Shown here one piece after another: positions 53,707-61,865 of a DNA stretch of 64,000 bases. Made by a program: the position numbers and the translations under genes. Within the stretch, counting starts at the first letter, position 1, and every line of letters begins with the position of its first letter. The DNA is from Microbulbifer hydrolyticus (GTDB taxonomy: Bacteria > Pseudomonadota > Gammaproteobacteria > Pseudomonadales > Cellvibrionaceae): positions 1,206,001-1,270,000 of the forward strand of contig NZ_CP047491.1 in assembly GCF_009931115.1 (NCBI RefSeq). The letters are read 5' to 3'. The notes beneath the pieces were generated by a model. The model saw only the letters and a program-made list of their open reading frames with translations. It did not search any database and had not been told where the DNA came from.

Positions 53707-56700
53707 TTAGTGAAAACTCCTGACCGGCTGGATTTCCTTCCAGGTAATACCTTCGAGTCTTTTCCCGATCAGGTGGATTACGGCCAACGCCTGTTCTTTC
53801 GCATCGCGGCTAATCTGCAGGTTCCCCTCGATCAATAAAATTTTTCCGCTGAGGATTTCTTTGCGGTAGCGCTCCTGTACCTGTTTCCAGACCACCACAT
53901 TGACCACCCCGGACTCATCCTCCAGCGTCAGAAACAGAACGCCGGCGGCGGTGCCCGGGCGCTGGCGGCAGGTCACCAGGCCGAGCACTCTGACCCTCTC
54001 GCCATCCCTGTGGTCTTGCAGGTCGCAGGCGCGGGTCAGGGCGGTAAAACGCCGTTGCTGCCGCAGTACACTCACCGGGTGTTCCTGCAGGGTCAGGCCG
54101 GTGCTCTGATAGTCGCTGAAGATGTTGTCTTCCTGGTTTACTTCCGGCTGGTGTTGCAGCGGGGTGGATTGCTCGAGCTGACTGTTCAATAGCTGCCAGG
54201 TGCTGTGGTAGCGGCTCTCCGCAATACTGTAAAAGCAGTTGGCGCGGGCGAGGGTGGCGCTTTGCCTGGAGGGTATGTCGACCCGCTGGCTGAAGTCTGT
54301 CAGTGACAGGAACCTGTCCTGCAGTCTTGCGGTCTCGACTGCTTCAACGGTTTCCTCCGCGAGCCCCTTGATCAGTCGCATACCGAGGCGGATGGCCGGA
54401 GCCTGCAGTTCACTCTTGAAGTCACTCTTCAGCTCAATCTGCTGGTGTGTATCCCCCGGGCGGTTGGGCAGTGCGAGGCTGTGGTGCCAGCTGCTGTGGT
54501 TGATATCCAGTGGCAGAATTTTCACATTGTGGCGCTGGGCGTCGTACACCAGTTGCGCGGGCGCGTAAAAACCCATGGGCTGGCTGTTGAGCAGACCGCA
54601 GTAAAAGGCGGCCGGGTGATGGCGCTTGATCCATGCAGAGAAGTACGCGAGCAGGCCGAAACTGGCGGAGTGGGACTCCGGGAAGCCATAGGAACCGAAG
54701 CCTTTCATCTGCTCGAAAAGCTGCTCCGCCAGGCTGTGCTGGTAACCGTTGGCAAGCATGCCGTTGATCAGCTTTTCGCGAAACTGTAACAGGTTGCCAT
54801 TCTTCCCCCAGCTGGCCATTGCGCGGCGCAGGGCATCTGCCTCGCCGCCGCTGAAGCCTGCAGCCACCATCGACAGCTTGATGACCTGCTCCTGGAATAT
54901 GGGCACGCCCAGGGTGCGCTCCAGCACCGGTCGCAGGTTTTCATGGGGATAGTTGACGGGTTCCAGCTTCTGCTTGCGGCGCAGGTAGGGGTGCACCATC
55001 CCCCCCTGGATCGGACCCGGGCGGACAATGGCGATTTCAATGACCAGTTCATAAAAATTGCGTGGTTGCAGGCGCGGCAGCATGCTCATCTGTGCGCGGG
55101 ATTCAATCTGGAAAACCCCCACGGTATCCGCGCGGCTTATCATTTCATAGACGGCCGGGTCGTCCGCAGGGATATCCTGTAGCCGCATTCTCTTTCCATA
55201 CAGGGCCATATAGGTGAGCGACTTGCGCAGCGCGGTGAGCATACCCAGGGCGAGAATATCGACCTTCATCAATTTCAGGTCTTCGATATCTTCCTTGTCC
55301 CATTGCACGATGGTGCGATCTTCCATCGCGGCGTTCTCAATGGGGACCAGCTGACTGAGCGGTAGCTCGGTAATAACAAATCCTCCCACGTGCTGTGAAA
55401 GGTGCCGGGGGAAGCCATAGATCTGCTCAAGCAGTGTGGGCAGTATTCTGCCGGCGATACTGTCGGTGGGGATGCCGGCTTGCTGCATTTGCTGTGGAAA
55501 GTCTTCCAGCGTATCCCACCAGGCGCGCCCGGCCTGAATACGCTCTATGGTGGCTGGCCCAAGGCCGAGCGCTTTTCCAATGTCCCGCAACGCGCTCTTG
55601 AAACGGTAAGTGATTTTGGTGGCGGCGAGGCCGGCCCGTTCGCGGCCGTATTTTCTGTATATGTACTGGATGATTTCCTCGCGCCGTTCATGCTCGAAGT
55701 CCACATCGATATCTGGTGGCTCGTTGCGCTCGCGGGAAATAAAACGCTCGAACAACAGGCCGATCTTGTGCGGGTCTATCTCGGTTATGAACAGGCAGTA
55801 GCACACAACAGAGTTGGCAGCGGAACCACGGCCCTGATACAGAATGTGTTGACTGCGTGCGAACTGCACGATGTCGTAAATAGTAAGAAAGTAGTACTCG
55901 TATTTCAGTTCGGCGATCAACGTCAGTTCGTATTCGATCTGCGCATGAATGCGTTGCTCCGGTCCATTGGGCCAGCGTATAGGGATGCCGGCTTCTACCA
56001 GTTCACGCAGGTGATCGCGGGCGGTTTTACCGGGCGCGAGGACTTCAGACGGGTACTGATACTGCAGTTCCTTCAGGCTGAAGCTACAGCGGTTGGCAAT
56101 CCTGATTGTGTTCTCTACGGCACTCCGGGGATAGAGTGCTGCAATTTCCTCGCGTGTACGCAGGTAGCGCTCTGCGTTCTGTTCCAGGCGGTAGCCGAGT
56201 TGATCCAGCGTACAGTTGTGGTAATTCGCGTTGAGTACATCCTGCAGGGGCTTGCGGCTGCGGTTATGCATCAGCACGGCATTGGTAGCCACTACCGGCA
56301 GTTGCTGGGACTCGGCAAAGGCAAGCAGTTTCTGAAGCTGCAGGTTTTCACCGGGTAGCAGCCGGTGGTTGAGAGCGATGTAGAGGCGTTCATCGAATTG
56401 CTGCCTGAGCGCAGTGGGCAATTCCAACGATGCACCAGTAGGCAGCCACAGACACAGCACATGCTTGCAGAGGTCCAGGATGTCCTGAAGAAAGGTCTGG
56501 TAATGACCCTTTTCGGCGCGCAGGCGGGAGGTGGAAATCAGCTGGCATATTTCGCTGTAGGCGAGTTTGTCTGGTGCGAGTAAAACCAGCTCCTGTCGCT
56601 CTTCCGGCAGGCGGAAGAAACTGCCGCAAATCAGCTTCAGCTGGCGGCCTTCGGTATCGAGCTTTTCCACTTCGGTATAGGCACGTACCACGCCGGCCAT

Positions 56701-56829
56701 GGAACACTCATCGGTAATCGCGATGGCGCTATAACCGAGCTTGTGGGCGGTCGCAATCAGTTCCTGCGGATGGGAGGCACCCTGAAGAAAGGAAAAGTTA
56801 CTCTGACAGAAAAGTTCTGCGTACTGCAT
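53707..56829 (-). CDS. dnaE2: Error-prone DNA polymerase DnaE2 (ImuC)
   Basis: C-family polymerase alpha paralogue that carries out SOS translesion synthesis with ImuA and ImuB. The 1040 residues match DnaE2 (shorter than replicative DnaE1). The PHP domain starts the protein (FCQSNFSFLQGASHPQELI), the catalytic acidic motif is PPDIDVDFEHERRE, and the OB-fold is at about 950-1020 (VRVLGLVTCRQRPGTAAGVLF, quoted in part). It lacks the long C-terminal tau-binding part of DnaE1. ATG 56829 begins the conserved MQYAELFCQSN, 37 bp after the imuB stop; no clear ribosome site. Shares its terminator with the receptor gene. Confidence 0.96.
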   Translation of the reverse strand: MQYAELFCQSNFSFLQGASHPQELIATAHKLGYSAIAITDECSMAGVVRAYTEVEKLDTEGRQLKLICGSFFRLPEERQELVLLAPDKLAYSEICQLISTSRLRAEKGHYQTFLQDILDLCKHVLCLWLPTGASLELPTALRQQFDERLYIALNHRLLPGENLQLQKLLAFAESQQLPVVATNAVLMHNRSRKPLQDVLNANYHNCTLDQLGYRLEQNAERYLRTREEIAALYPRSAVENTIRIANRCSFSLKELQYQYPSEVLAPGKTARDHLRELVEAGIPIRWPNGPEQRIHAQIEYELTLIAELKYEYYFLTIYDIVQFARSQHILYQGRGSAANSVVCYCLFITEIDPHKIGLLFERFISRERNEPPDIDVDFEHERREEIIQYIYRKYGRERAGLAATKITYRFKSALRDIGKALGLGPATIERIQAGRAWWDTLEDFPQQMQQAGIPTDSIAGRILPTLLEQIYGFPRHLSQHVGGFVITELPLSQLVPIENAAMEDRTIVQWDKEDIEDLKLMKVDILALGMLTALRKSLTYMALYGKRMRLQDIPADDPAVYEMISRADTVGVFQIESRAQMSMLPRLQPRNFYELVIEIAIVRPGPIQGGMVHPYLRRKQKLEPVNYPHENLRPVLERTLGVPIFQEQVIKLSMVAAGFSGGEADALRRAMASWGKNGNLLQFREKLINGMLANGYQHSLAEQLFEQMKGFGSYGFPESHSASFGLLAYFSAWIKRHHPAAFYCGLLNSQPMGFYAPAQLVYDAQRHNVKILPLDINHSSWHHSLALPNRPGDTHQQIELKSDFKSELQAPAIRLGMRLIKGLAEETVEAVETARLQDRFLSLTDFSQRVDIPSRQSATLARANCFYSIAESRYHSTWQLLNSQLEQSTPLQHQPEVNQEDNIFSDYQSTGLTLQEHPVSVLRQQRRFTALTRACDLQDHRDGERVRVLGLVTCRQRPGTAAGVLFLTLEDESGVVNVVVWKQVQERYRKEILSGKILLIEGNLQISRDAKEQALAVIHLIGKRLEGITWKEIQPVRSFH

Positions 56830-56866
56830 GCAAGATATGTGGAGTCAGGTATTTGTCGCGGTGAAC

Positions 56867-58387
56867 TCAGGAGTACACGCCGTGTAGGAACCAGTTTTCC
56901 GAAGTCAGGTCCTGGAACACCCAGTACAGGCTGCCCTGTTCTCCGCGGGCAATGTAGTAGTCGCGGGCATGGCGGCGGTGTTGCCACCAGTAGCCGTCGA
57001 TACGCTCCGGGCCCTGCAGCAGTTGCAGTTCACCGTCGTAAAACAGTTTGTGATCCCGCTGCTGGATTCTGTCCGGCCTGGGCAGCAGCCAGCTTGGGCG
57101 GGGGGCATTGATGGGGCTTAGCTGGTGGCCTTGGGGTTTGCTTTGCAGGCTGAGGCTATCTGCGCTGGTCCAGGCCTGTTCCGGCAGGTAGCTCTCCTTC
57201 AGCGTGACACCGGACAGGGCCTGGTGACCGAGACGGGCTTTAAGCTTGTCGATCAGCTGGTAGCTGTCGTGCAGTTTGCTGCCTTCATCAAAAAGGTCTT
57301 CGCGCAGGCTGTGCGCTTCCAGCGAGCGCAGCTGCTCGCATTTGAGCGTTAGTGCCTGTATGGGCTCCGGTAATTCCACCCGTTCCAGTTGCAGCTTGGT
57401 GAGGGCAATCAGCCGCTGCGGATCCAGCAGTGGACGGGAAATTTCCACGTTCACCTCCTGGCTGCCACGGCTGCCAAAATCGAGAATCCAGCACAGCCGC
57501 TGGCTGTAGAGCTGGCGACGCTGCAGCTGCCGGCAGAGCTCGCGCACCAGACGCCCGGCGGGAAACAGCAACTGCTCGCTGTTATCCAGGGGGCTGGGGA
57601 AAAAGAGCGCACTGTGGAACTCCGGGGGCGGCTCGTAGCTGGGAACCGGGTCCGGGCGGGTGCCATTGAGGCGCGCGAGATACTCGATAAAACCGCGGCC
57701 GAAACGGTTGCCGACTTCGGACAGCGGAATCGCCAGCAACTGGCTCACCCGTTTGATCCCACAGGCATAGAGCTTGGCAATGGCCTTGTTGCTGCAGTCC
57801 AGCAGCTTGCTGGGGGCGAAGCTGATCCACTGGCGCCACTGCTGTGGTGTGGGTGCAGCCTTGGCCTCCGCCAGCCACTGGCGATGTTCCGGCAGCTGGC
57901 TGAGCAGGTGCGCCGCGCTGGGGCTGTGGCCCAGCCCCATAACATGACCGATGCGCATTTTGTGCAGCTCTTTACGCAGTTGCTGCAGGAGCGGGGCCAG
58001 TCCACCGCTGGCCTTGAGGCTGCCACTCAGTTCCAGAAACAGGCAGGCGGTATCGTCATCCGGTGCCTGCCGGGTTTTGCTGCCCTTGCCGGGTACACTA
58101 CTGCGGGGGGAGACGACCGGGGTAAAGCTGTAGCCCCACTGGGCCAGCTGTTGCAGCAGCTGGGCTTCCCGTTCCAGGTCCCGCTCGAGCAACGTCAGTG
58201 CCGGGCAGTAGGCACAGGCGGTGGGAATGGTGAGGCCCGCGCAGACATTGTGTGTGCGGGCGATGGCATTAGCGGCCTGTATCAGGTTGCCCTGGGAAAC
58301 AGCAAGCGGGGTCTGGTCCCCGGCGCGGTGCGCGCGGGTCAGTGCTTCCAGGGGTAGCTGCGGGAACTGGATACAAAGCCAGAGCAT
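56867..58387 (-). CDS. imuB: ImuB, Y-family polymerase-like mutasome subunit
   Basis: Adaptor of the ImuA-ImuB-DnaE2 mutasome: a Y-family polymerase fold that has lost its catalytic acidic residues and bridges DnaE2 to the beta clamp. The 506-residue protein opens with LWLCIQFPQLPLEAL where active enzymes have the D-x-D motif, so loss of polymerase activity is visible. A helix-hairpin-helix-like stretch is at about 215-260 (LYACGIKRVSQLLAIPLSEVG). The C-terminal 60 residues (YWWQHRRHARDYYIAR) are ImuB-typical. ATG 58387 has AGGAG at 7-bp spacing. It lies 18 bp after imuA and 37 bp before dnaE2. Confidence 0.94.
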   Translation of the reverse strand: MLWLCIQFPQLPLEALTRAHRAGDQTPLAVSQGNLIQAANAIARTHNVCAGLTIPTACAYCPALTLLERDLEREAQLLQQLAQWGYSFTPVVSPRSSVPGKGSKTRQAPDDDTACLFLELSGSLKASGGLAPLLQQLRKELHKMRIGHVMGLGHSPSAAHLLSQLPEHRQWLAEAKAAPTPQQWRQWISFAPSKLLDCSNKAIAKLYACGIKRVSQLLAIPLSEVGNRFGRGFIEYLARLNGTRPDPVPSYEPPPEFHSALFFPSPLDNSEQLLFPAGRLVRELCRQLQRRQLYSQRLCWILDFGSRGSQEVNVEISRPLLDPQRLIALTKLQLERVELPEPIQALTLKCEQLRSLEAHSLREDLFDEGSKLHDSYQLIDKLKARLGHQALSGVTLKESYLPEQAWTSADSLSLQSKPQGHQLSPINAPRPSWLLPRPDRIQQRDHKLFYDGELQLLQGPERIDGYWWQHRRHARDYYIARGEQGSLYWVFQDLTSENWFLHGVYS

Positions 58388-58405
58388 AGCGGGCTCCTGT
58401 GGGGA

Positions 58406-59113
58406 TCAGTGCAGCGGCTGGTCACGGCGGACCAGATCCGGGCTGCGGGCCAGGTGTAGGCGCTGGCCGGATTTGCCATTGAGCTGCTTGAGCAGCTGTA
58501 GCGCCAGCTGCTCGCCATCGCTCTGCAGTTTCAGCCGGAGACTGGCGGGGGAGGGGCTGTCGGCGACCGAACCGGGGCGGAAGTGGAAGTGCAGGCAGTC
58601 GCCGTCGCGGGCGGCAATCTGCAGCCGGCGCAGGTCCTTGTCTGCCGGCATTTCCCGTCCCTGCCAGTTCACCAGCGCTCCGCAGGCGCCGGATTGCAGA
58701 GACTGCTCCGCCGCCCATAACTGATCGCGCTGCCCCCTGGGGTGCAGGATCAGCAGTTTTTCCAGCTGTACACCGGCCTGTACCAGTGCCGGTGCGTAGG
58801 GGATATGGGGCGGATTGACCAGAATCACCATGCGGTTCTGGCGGGTCATTTCCGCGAGTGCGGTCAGGATCAGGGACATCTCCCCGATACCCGCCTTGTC
58901 GACCAGCAATTCTGTCGTGGCTCCCCGGGGCCAGCCGCGGCTGGCGAGCAGGGCATCGAAGCCGCGATAGCCGGTGGTGATACCGGTGCGGAGCTGACGC
59001 TGGCGATTGGCCAGTTGCCAGATGTCGGGCCGGGTCAGCAACTGTTGTAGCGGCTGGCTGTCGGCCTGTTCACTTAACTGCTTGTTTTGCATGAAGTTTT
59101 CGGCGCTGTTCAC
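58406..59113 (-). CDS. imuA: ImuA, RecA-like mutasome subunit
   Basis: RecA-fold protein that helps recruit the DnaE2 mutasome; sometimes called SulA-like or RecA-like ImuA. Visible are TGYRGFDALLASRGWPRGATTELL near the N-terminus (quoted in part) and the ISRL-like C-terminal region. The start is uncertain: I use GTG 59113 (235 aa) because GGAG lies 10 bases upstream. ATG 59092 would fit the usual shorter N-terminus, and ATG 59164 (252 aa) is open but sits only 10 bp from the LexA box and inside a second LexA-like sequence. First gene of the SOS operon imuA-imuB-dnaE2, divergent from dcd. Confidence 0.88.
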   Translation of the reverse strand: MNSAENFMQNKQLSEQADSQPLQQLLTRPDIWQLANRQRQLRTGITTGYRGFDALLASRGWPRGATTELLVDKAGIGEMSLILTALAEMTRQNRMVILVNPPHIPYAPALVQAGVQLEKLLILHPRGQRDQLWAAEQSLQSGACGALVNWQGREMPADKDLRRLQIAARDGDCLHFHFRPGSVADSPSPASLRLKLQSDGEQLALQLLKQLNGKSGQRLHLARSPDLVRRDQPLH

Positions 59114-59152
59114 GATCGGCTTGCTCCGCACGGGCTTTTGAAACGGGTTTAA

Positions 59153-59168
59153 CTGGATGTGCATACAG
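59153..59168. promoter_or_regulatory. Second, imperfect LexA-like box
   Basis: CTGG-N8-ACAG (59153-59168) differs from the LexA consensus CTGT-N8-ACAG at one fixed base. It is centred 22 bp from the perfect box, about two helical turns. Confidence 0.4.
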
Positions 59169-59174
59169 TATCTA

Positions 59175-59190
59175 CTGTCAATTTATACAG
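59175..59190. promoter_or_regulatory. LexA (SOS) box controlling imuA-imuB-dnaE2
   Basis: CTGTCAATTTATACAG (59175-59190) matches CTGT-N8-ACAG exactly, and the arms extend to 7 bp (CTACTGT/ACAGTAG, 59172-59193). It lies 62 bp ahead of the chosen imuA start and 131 bp from dcd. Confidence 0.9.
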
Positions 59191-59320
59191 TAGTCATCCA
59201 GTGGCGGCAAGCCCGTACCAGATAGAGTGGCACTTTTTTGCACAGGGCAAACCGGCTATGATTCGGCCTCTTTAAGTGACCGCCAGAATTGAACCGATAC
59301 CAGGTAAGTGAGGAGACAGG

Positions 59321-59890
59321 GTGAGCATCAAATCCGATAAGTGGATTCGCCGTATGGCAGAGAGCGAGGGCATGATCGAGCCCTTCGAGCCGGGCCAGGT
59401 ACGTCACGGTCTATCGGGCGATCGCCTGATTTCCTACGGCACTTCCAGTTACGGCTACGATGTGCGCTGTGCCAGTGAGTTCAAGATCTTCACCAACGTG
59501 CATTCCGCCACCGTGGACCCGAAGGCGTTCGATGAAGACAGCTTCGTGGATGTGCAGGGCGATTACTGCGTCATCCCCCCCAACTCCTTTGCCCTGGCGC
59601 GCACCGTGGAATATTTCCGCATCCCGCGCTCGGTTCTGACCATCTGCCTCGGCAAGTCCACCTACGCTCGCTGCGGTATCATCGTGAATGTGACGCCGCT
59701 GGAGCCGGAGTGGGAAGGGCACGTAACCCTGGAGTTCTCCAATACCACCAACCTGCCGGCGAAGATCTACGCGAATGAAGGTGTGGCACAGATGCTGTTC
59801 TTCGAATCCGATGAGATCTGCGATGTGTCCTACAAGGATCGCGGCGGCAAATACCAGGGCCAGCGCGGCGTCACCCTGCCCAAGACCTGA
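59321..59890 (+). CDS. dcd: dCTP deaminase
   Basis: Deaminates dCTP to dUTP, the main source of dUMP for thymidylate in gammaproteobacteria; homotrimeric. The 189 residues match E. coli Dcd closely (193 aa). The signature is [18 protein letters not shown] near the N-terminus (YGYD block) and the active-site [39 protein letters not shown], with the catalytic Glu in [11 protein letters not shown] 59321 is preceded by GAGGAG, which decides the start. It is divergent from the SOS operon with the LexA box 131 bp upstream, so SOS influence on dcd is possible but not shown. Confidence 0.96.
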   Translation: MSIKSDKWIRRMAESEGMIEPFEPGQVRHGLSGDRLISYGTSSYGYDVRCASEFKIFTNVHSATVDPKAFDEDSFVDVQGDYCVIPPNSFALARTVEYFRIPRSVLTICLGKSTYARCGIIVNVTPLEPEWEGHVTLEFSNTTNLPAKIYANEGVAQMLFFESDEICDVSYKDRGGKYQGQRGVTLPKT

Positions 59891-59916
59891 TCGCCCAACC
59901 TGACAAATACACTGCC

Positions 59917-61122
59917 ATGACAGACTTTCCCGCCCAGGCCGATGTACTGATCATCGGCGCCGGCGCCGCCGGCCTGATGTGCGCGGCGGTGGCGGGCAAG
60001 CGTGGCCGCAGTGTGCTGGTGCTGGACCACGCCAACAAGGTCGGCAAGAAAATCCTGATGTCCGGTGGCGGCCGCTGCAATTTCACCAATCTGTACACGG
60101 CGCCGGACAACTTCTACAGCGAAAACCCCCATTTCTGTAAATCCGCCCTGGCCCGCTACACCCAGTGGGACTTTATTGCCCTGGTGGAAAAGCACGGCAT
60201 TCCCTACCACGAGAAAACCCTGGGCCAGCTGTTCTGCGACAACAAGTCCCGGGATATCGTCGATCTGCTACTGGCGGAATGCCGCGAGGCAAAGGTACAG
60301 ATCCGCACCCGCTGCGAGATCCAGCGTATCGAGCCCATCGCGGGGGAAGGAAAAAAAGGGTTTGAGGTACATACCGCCCTCGGCCGGGTGGTCTGTGAAT
60401 CCCTTGTGATCGCCACCGGAGGCCTGTCGATTCCCACCATGGGTGCGACCGGTTTTGGCTACGAAGTTGCCCGTCAATTTGGTCACAATATCATTCCTAC
60501 CCGAGCGGCACTGGTGCCCTTTACCCTGAACAAGCGCGCACTGGCGCGGCAGCAGGAGTTGCCCGGGACTTCCCTGGCGGTAAACGCCAGCTGTGATCAG
60601 GGACACTTTCACGAACAGATGCTGTTTACCCACAAGGGGTTGAGTGGTCCTGCGGTGCTGCAGATTTCCAGTTACTGGCGCGAGGGAAAGCCGGTCGAAT
60701 TTGACCTGGCCCCGGGGGTTGATCTGCCGGAGTGGCTCAGTGAGCAGCGCGGAAAAAAACCGGAAAGTTTCCTGCACACGGTGCTGGCGGAAATCTGGAG
60801 CAAAAAGCTGGTGCAGTTTTTTCTGCAGAGAAATGGACTGGAAAGCAAGCCCCTGAAACAGTACAGCGACAATGCCTTGCAGGATGTGGGGGCCAAACTT
60901 CAGACTTGGACACTGGTGCCCGAGGGCACCGAAGGCTACCGCACTGCGGAAGTGACTCTCGGTGGGGTGGATACCAATGAGGTTTCGTCCCGCAGTATGG
61001 AAAGCCAGAAACAGTCAGGGCTGTATTTCATCGGTGAAGTACTGGACGTGACCGGCTGGCTGGGTGGCTTCAATTTTCAGTGGGCTTGGGCTTCTGCCCA
61101 TGCCGCCGGTGGTGAGGCCTGA
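59917..61122 (+). CDS. HI0933/YhiN-family flavoprotein
   Basis: NAD(P)/FAD-dependent oxidoreductase of the HI0933-like family (PF03486), 401 residues; the reaction is unknown. The N-terminal Rossmann fold binds FAD: DVLIIGAGAAGLMCA (GxGxxG) and VGKKILMSGGGRCNFTN. Further blocks are GGLSIPTMGATGFGYEVARQ and the C-terminal GEVLDVTGWLGGFNFQWAWASA. ATG 59917 is 26 bp after dcd. The small Cys protein at 61134 follows 11 bp later, so the two may be one transcript. The family is well conserved but unassigned. Confidence 0.92.
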   Translation: MTDFPAQADVLIIGAGAAGLMCAAVAGKRGRSVLVLDHANKVGKKILMSGGGRCNFTNLYTAPDNFYSENPHFCKSALARYTQWDFIALVEKHGIPYHEKTLGQLFCDNKSRDIVDLLLAECREAKVQIRTRCEIQRIEPIAGEGKKGFEVHTALGRVVCESLVIATGGLSIPTMGATGFGYEVARQFGHNIIPTRAALVPFTLNKRALARQQELPGTSLAVNASCDQGHFHEQMLFTHKGLSGPAVLQISSYWREGKPVEFDLAPGVDLPEWLSEQRGKKPESFLHTVLAEIWSKKLVQFFLQRNGLESKPLKQYSDNALQDVGAKLQTWTLVPEGTEGYRTAEVTLGGVDTNEVSSRSMESQKQSGLYFIGEVLDVTGWLGGFNFQWAWASAHAAGGEA

Positions 61123-61133
61123 AGGGGAAAAAT

Positions 61134-61319
61134 ATGGGTGATGTTCTGCCGTTCGAGCGCAAGACCGTGTGGGAAAAACACAAGGGTAGCAGCCTGTGCC
61201 GCGATGGGTTCCACAAGTGGGTGGTAGTGACAGAGCGCAAGTTTGATGTGAAGCAGGGAAAGCTGGTGACGGAGTACCGCTGTCAGCGCTGCGGAAAGAT
61301 CAAAACCAAGTTGTTGTAA
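61134..61319 (+). CDS. Small Cys-containing protein of unknown function
   Basis: A 61-residue basic protein. Cysteines sit in SLCRDGFHKW (C22, with H27) and in RCQRCGKIK (C50 and C53), an arrangement that could form a C-H-C-C zinc site. There is no signal peptide or membrane segment. ATG 61134 has AGGGGAAAAAT upstream, so translation is credible. I do not recognise the family by name; similar small 'zinc-ribbon' proteins exist in marine gammaproteobacteria, but this was not checked. It follows the HI0933-like gene by 11 bp. Confidence 0.75.
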   Translation: MGDVLPFERKTVWEKHKGSSLCRDGFHKWVVVTERKFDVKQGKLVTEYRCQRCGKIKTKLL

Positions 61320-61410
61320 TTGGTTGCATCAATGTCGTCGCGCTTTGTGGTCACCAGCTGACCCGGGTGAACATTCTGGTGCACCCGAACCAGCGATGAC
61401 GCATTACGAT

Positions 61411-61608
61411 TTAGCAGTCCTGATCCTCTGCACCGGCTTCTTCTTTCATCTCTTCACAGGTGTCTTCCACCGCATTGCCAACATCGGTGATGGTTTCATC
61501 AATGGTTTCGCCAACTTCTTCCGCTCCGGATTCTTGTTCACAGGCTGTGATCCCCGTTACCAACAGCGCGGCAAGTCCGACAATGCTTAATTTTTTCAAG
61601 GTTTCCAT
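61411..61608 (-). CDS. Small acidic lipoprotein of unknown function
   Basis: A 65-residue precursor: basic start (METLKKLS), hydrophobic core, then lipobox ITAC (lipidation at C22) and a very acidic, Glu-rich mature part with two further cysteines (DTCEEMKEE and the last residue). No domain is recognised. The mature part, only 44 residues, could form one amphipathic helix. ATG 61608 has AAGGAG at ideal spacing, so the start is clear; a longer frame up to 61797 has no support. It resembles entericidin-like small lipoproteins in size only. Confidence 0.8.
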   Translation of the reverse strand: METLKKLSIVGLAALLVTGITACEQESGAEEVGETIDETITDVGNAVEDTCEEMKEEAGAEDQDC

Positions 61609-61813
61609 AAGGGAGCTCCTTTTTGGTCTGGTGGATTCTGTATTTCCTGCGACACAGGTCAGCAAGCTTCGTTCCCTATACGACATGCGAGCGTAATGTT
61701 TTATTTCAAGGTGTGCGCCGTTGGCTATGCCTGTTTTGTCGGTGAGAATCGTTAAGTTGGTCACATAATTAAAGTGATCCGGCGGTTTATTAGGCAAAAT
61801 ATGCCAGTAGAAA

Positions 61814-61846
61814 TAAAAAAAGCCGGCGGATGCCGGCTTCTTTTTT
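61814..61846. terminator. Intrinsic terminator after the S46 peptidase gene
   Basis: AGCCGGC (61821-61827) pairs with GCCGGCT (61832-61838) around GGAT, with A7 on the left (61814-61820) and T6 on the right. The A run is a T run for the minus-strand peptidase. Confidence 0.85.
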
Positions 61847-61865
61847 ACGGGTTGGAAACGGGCAG

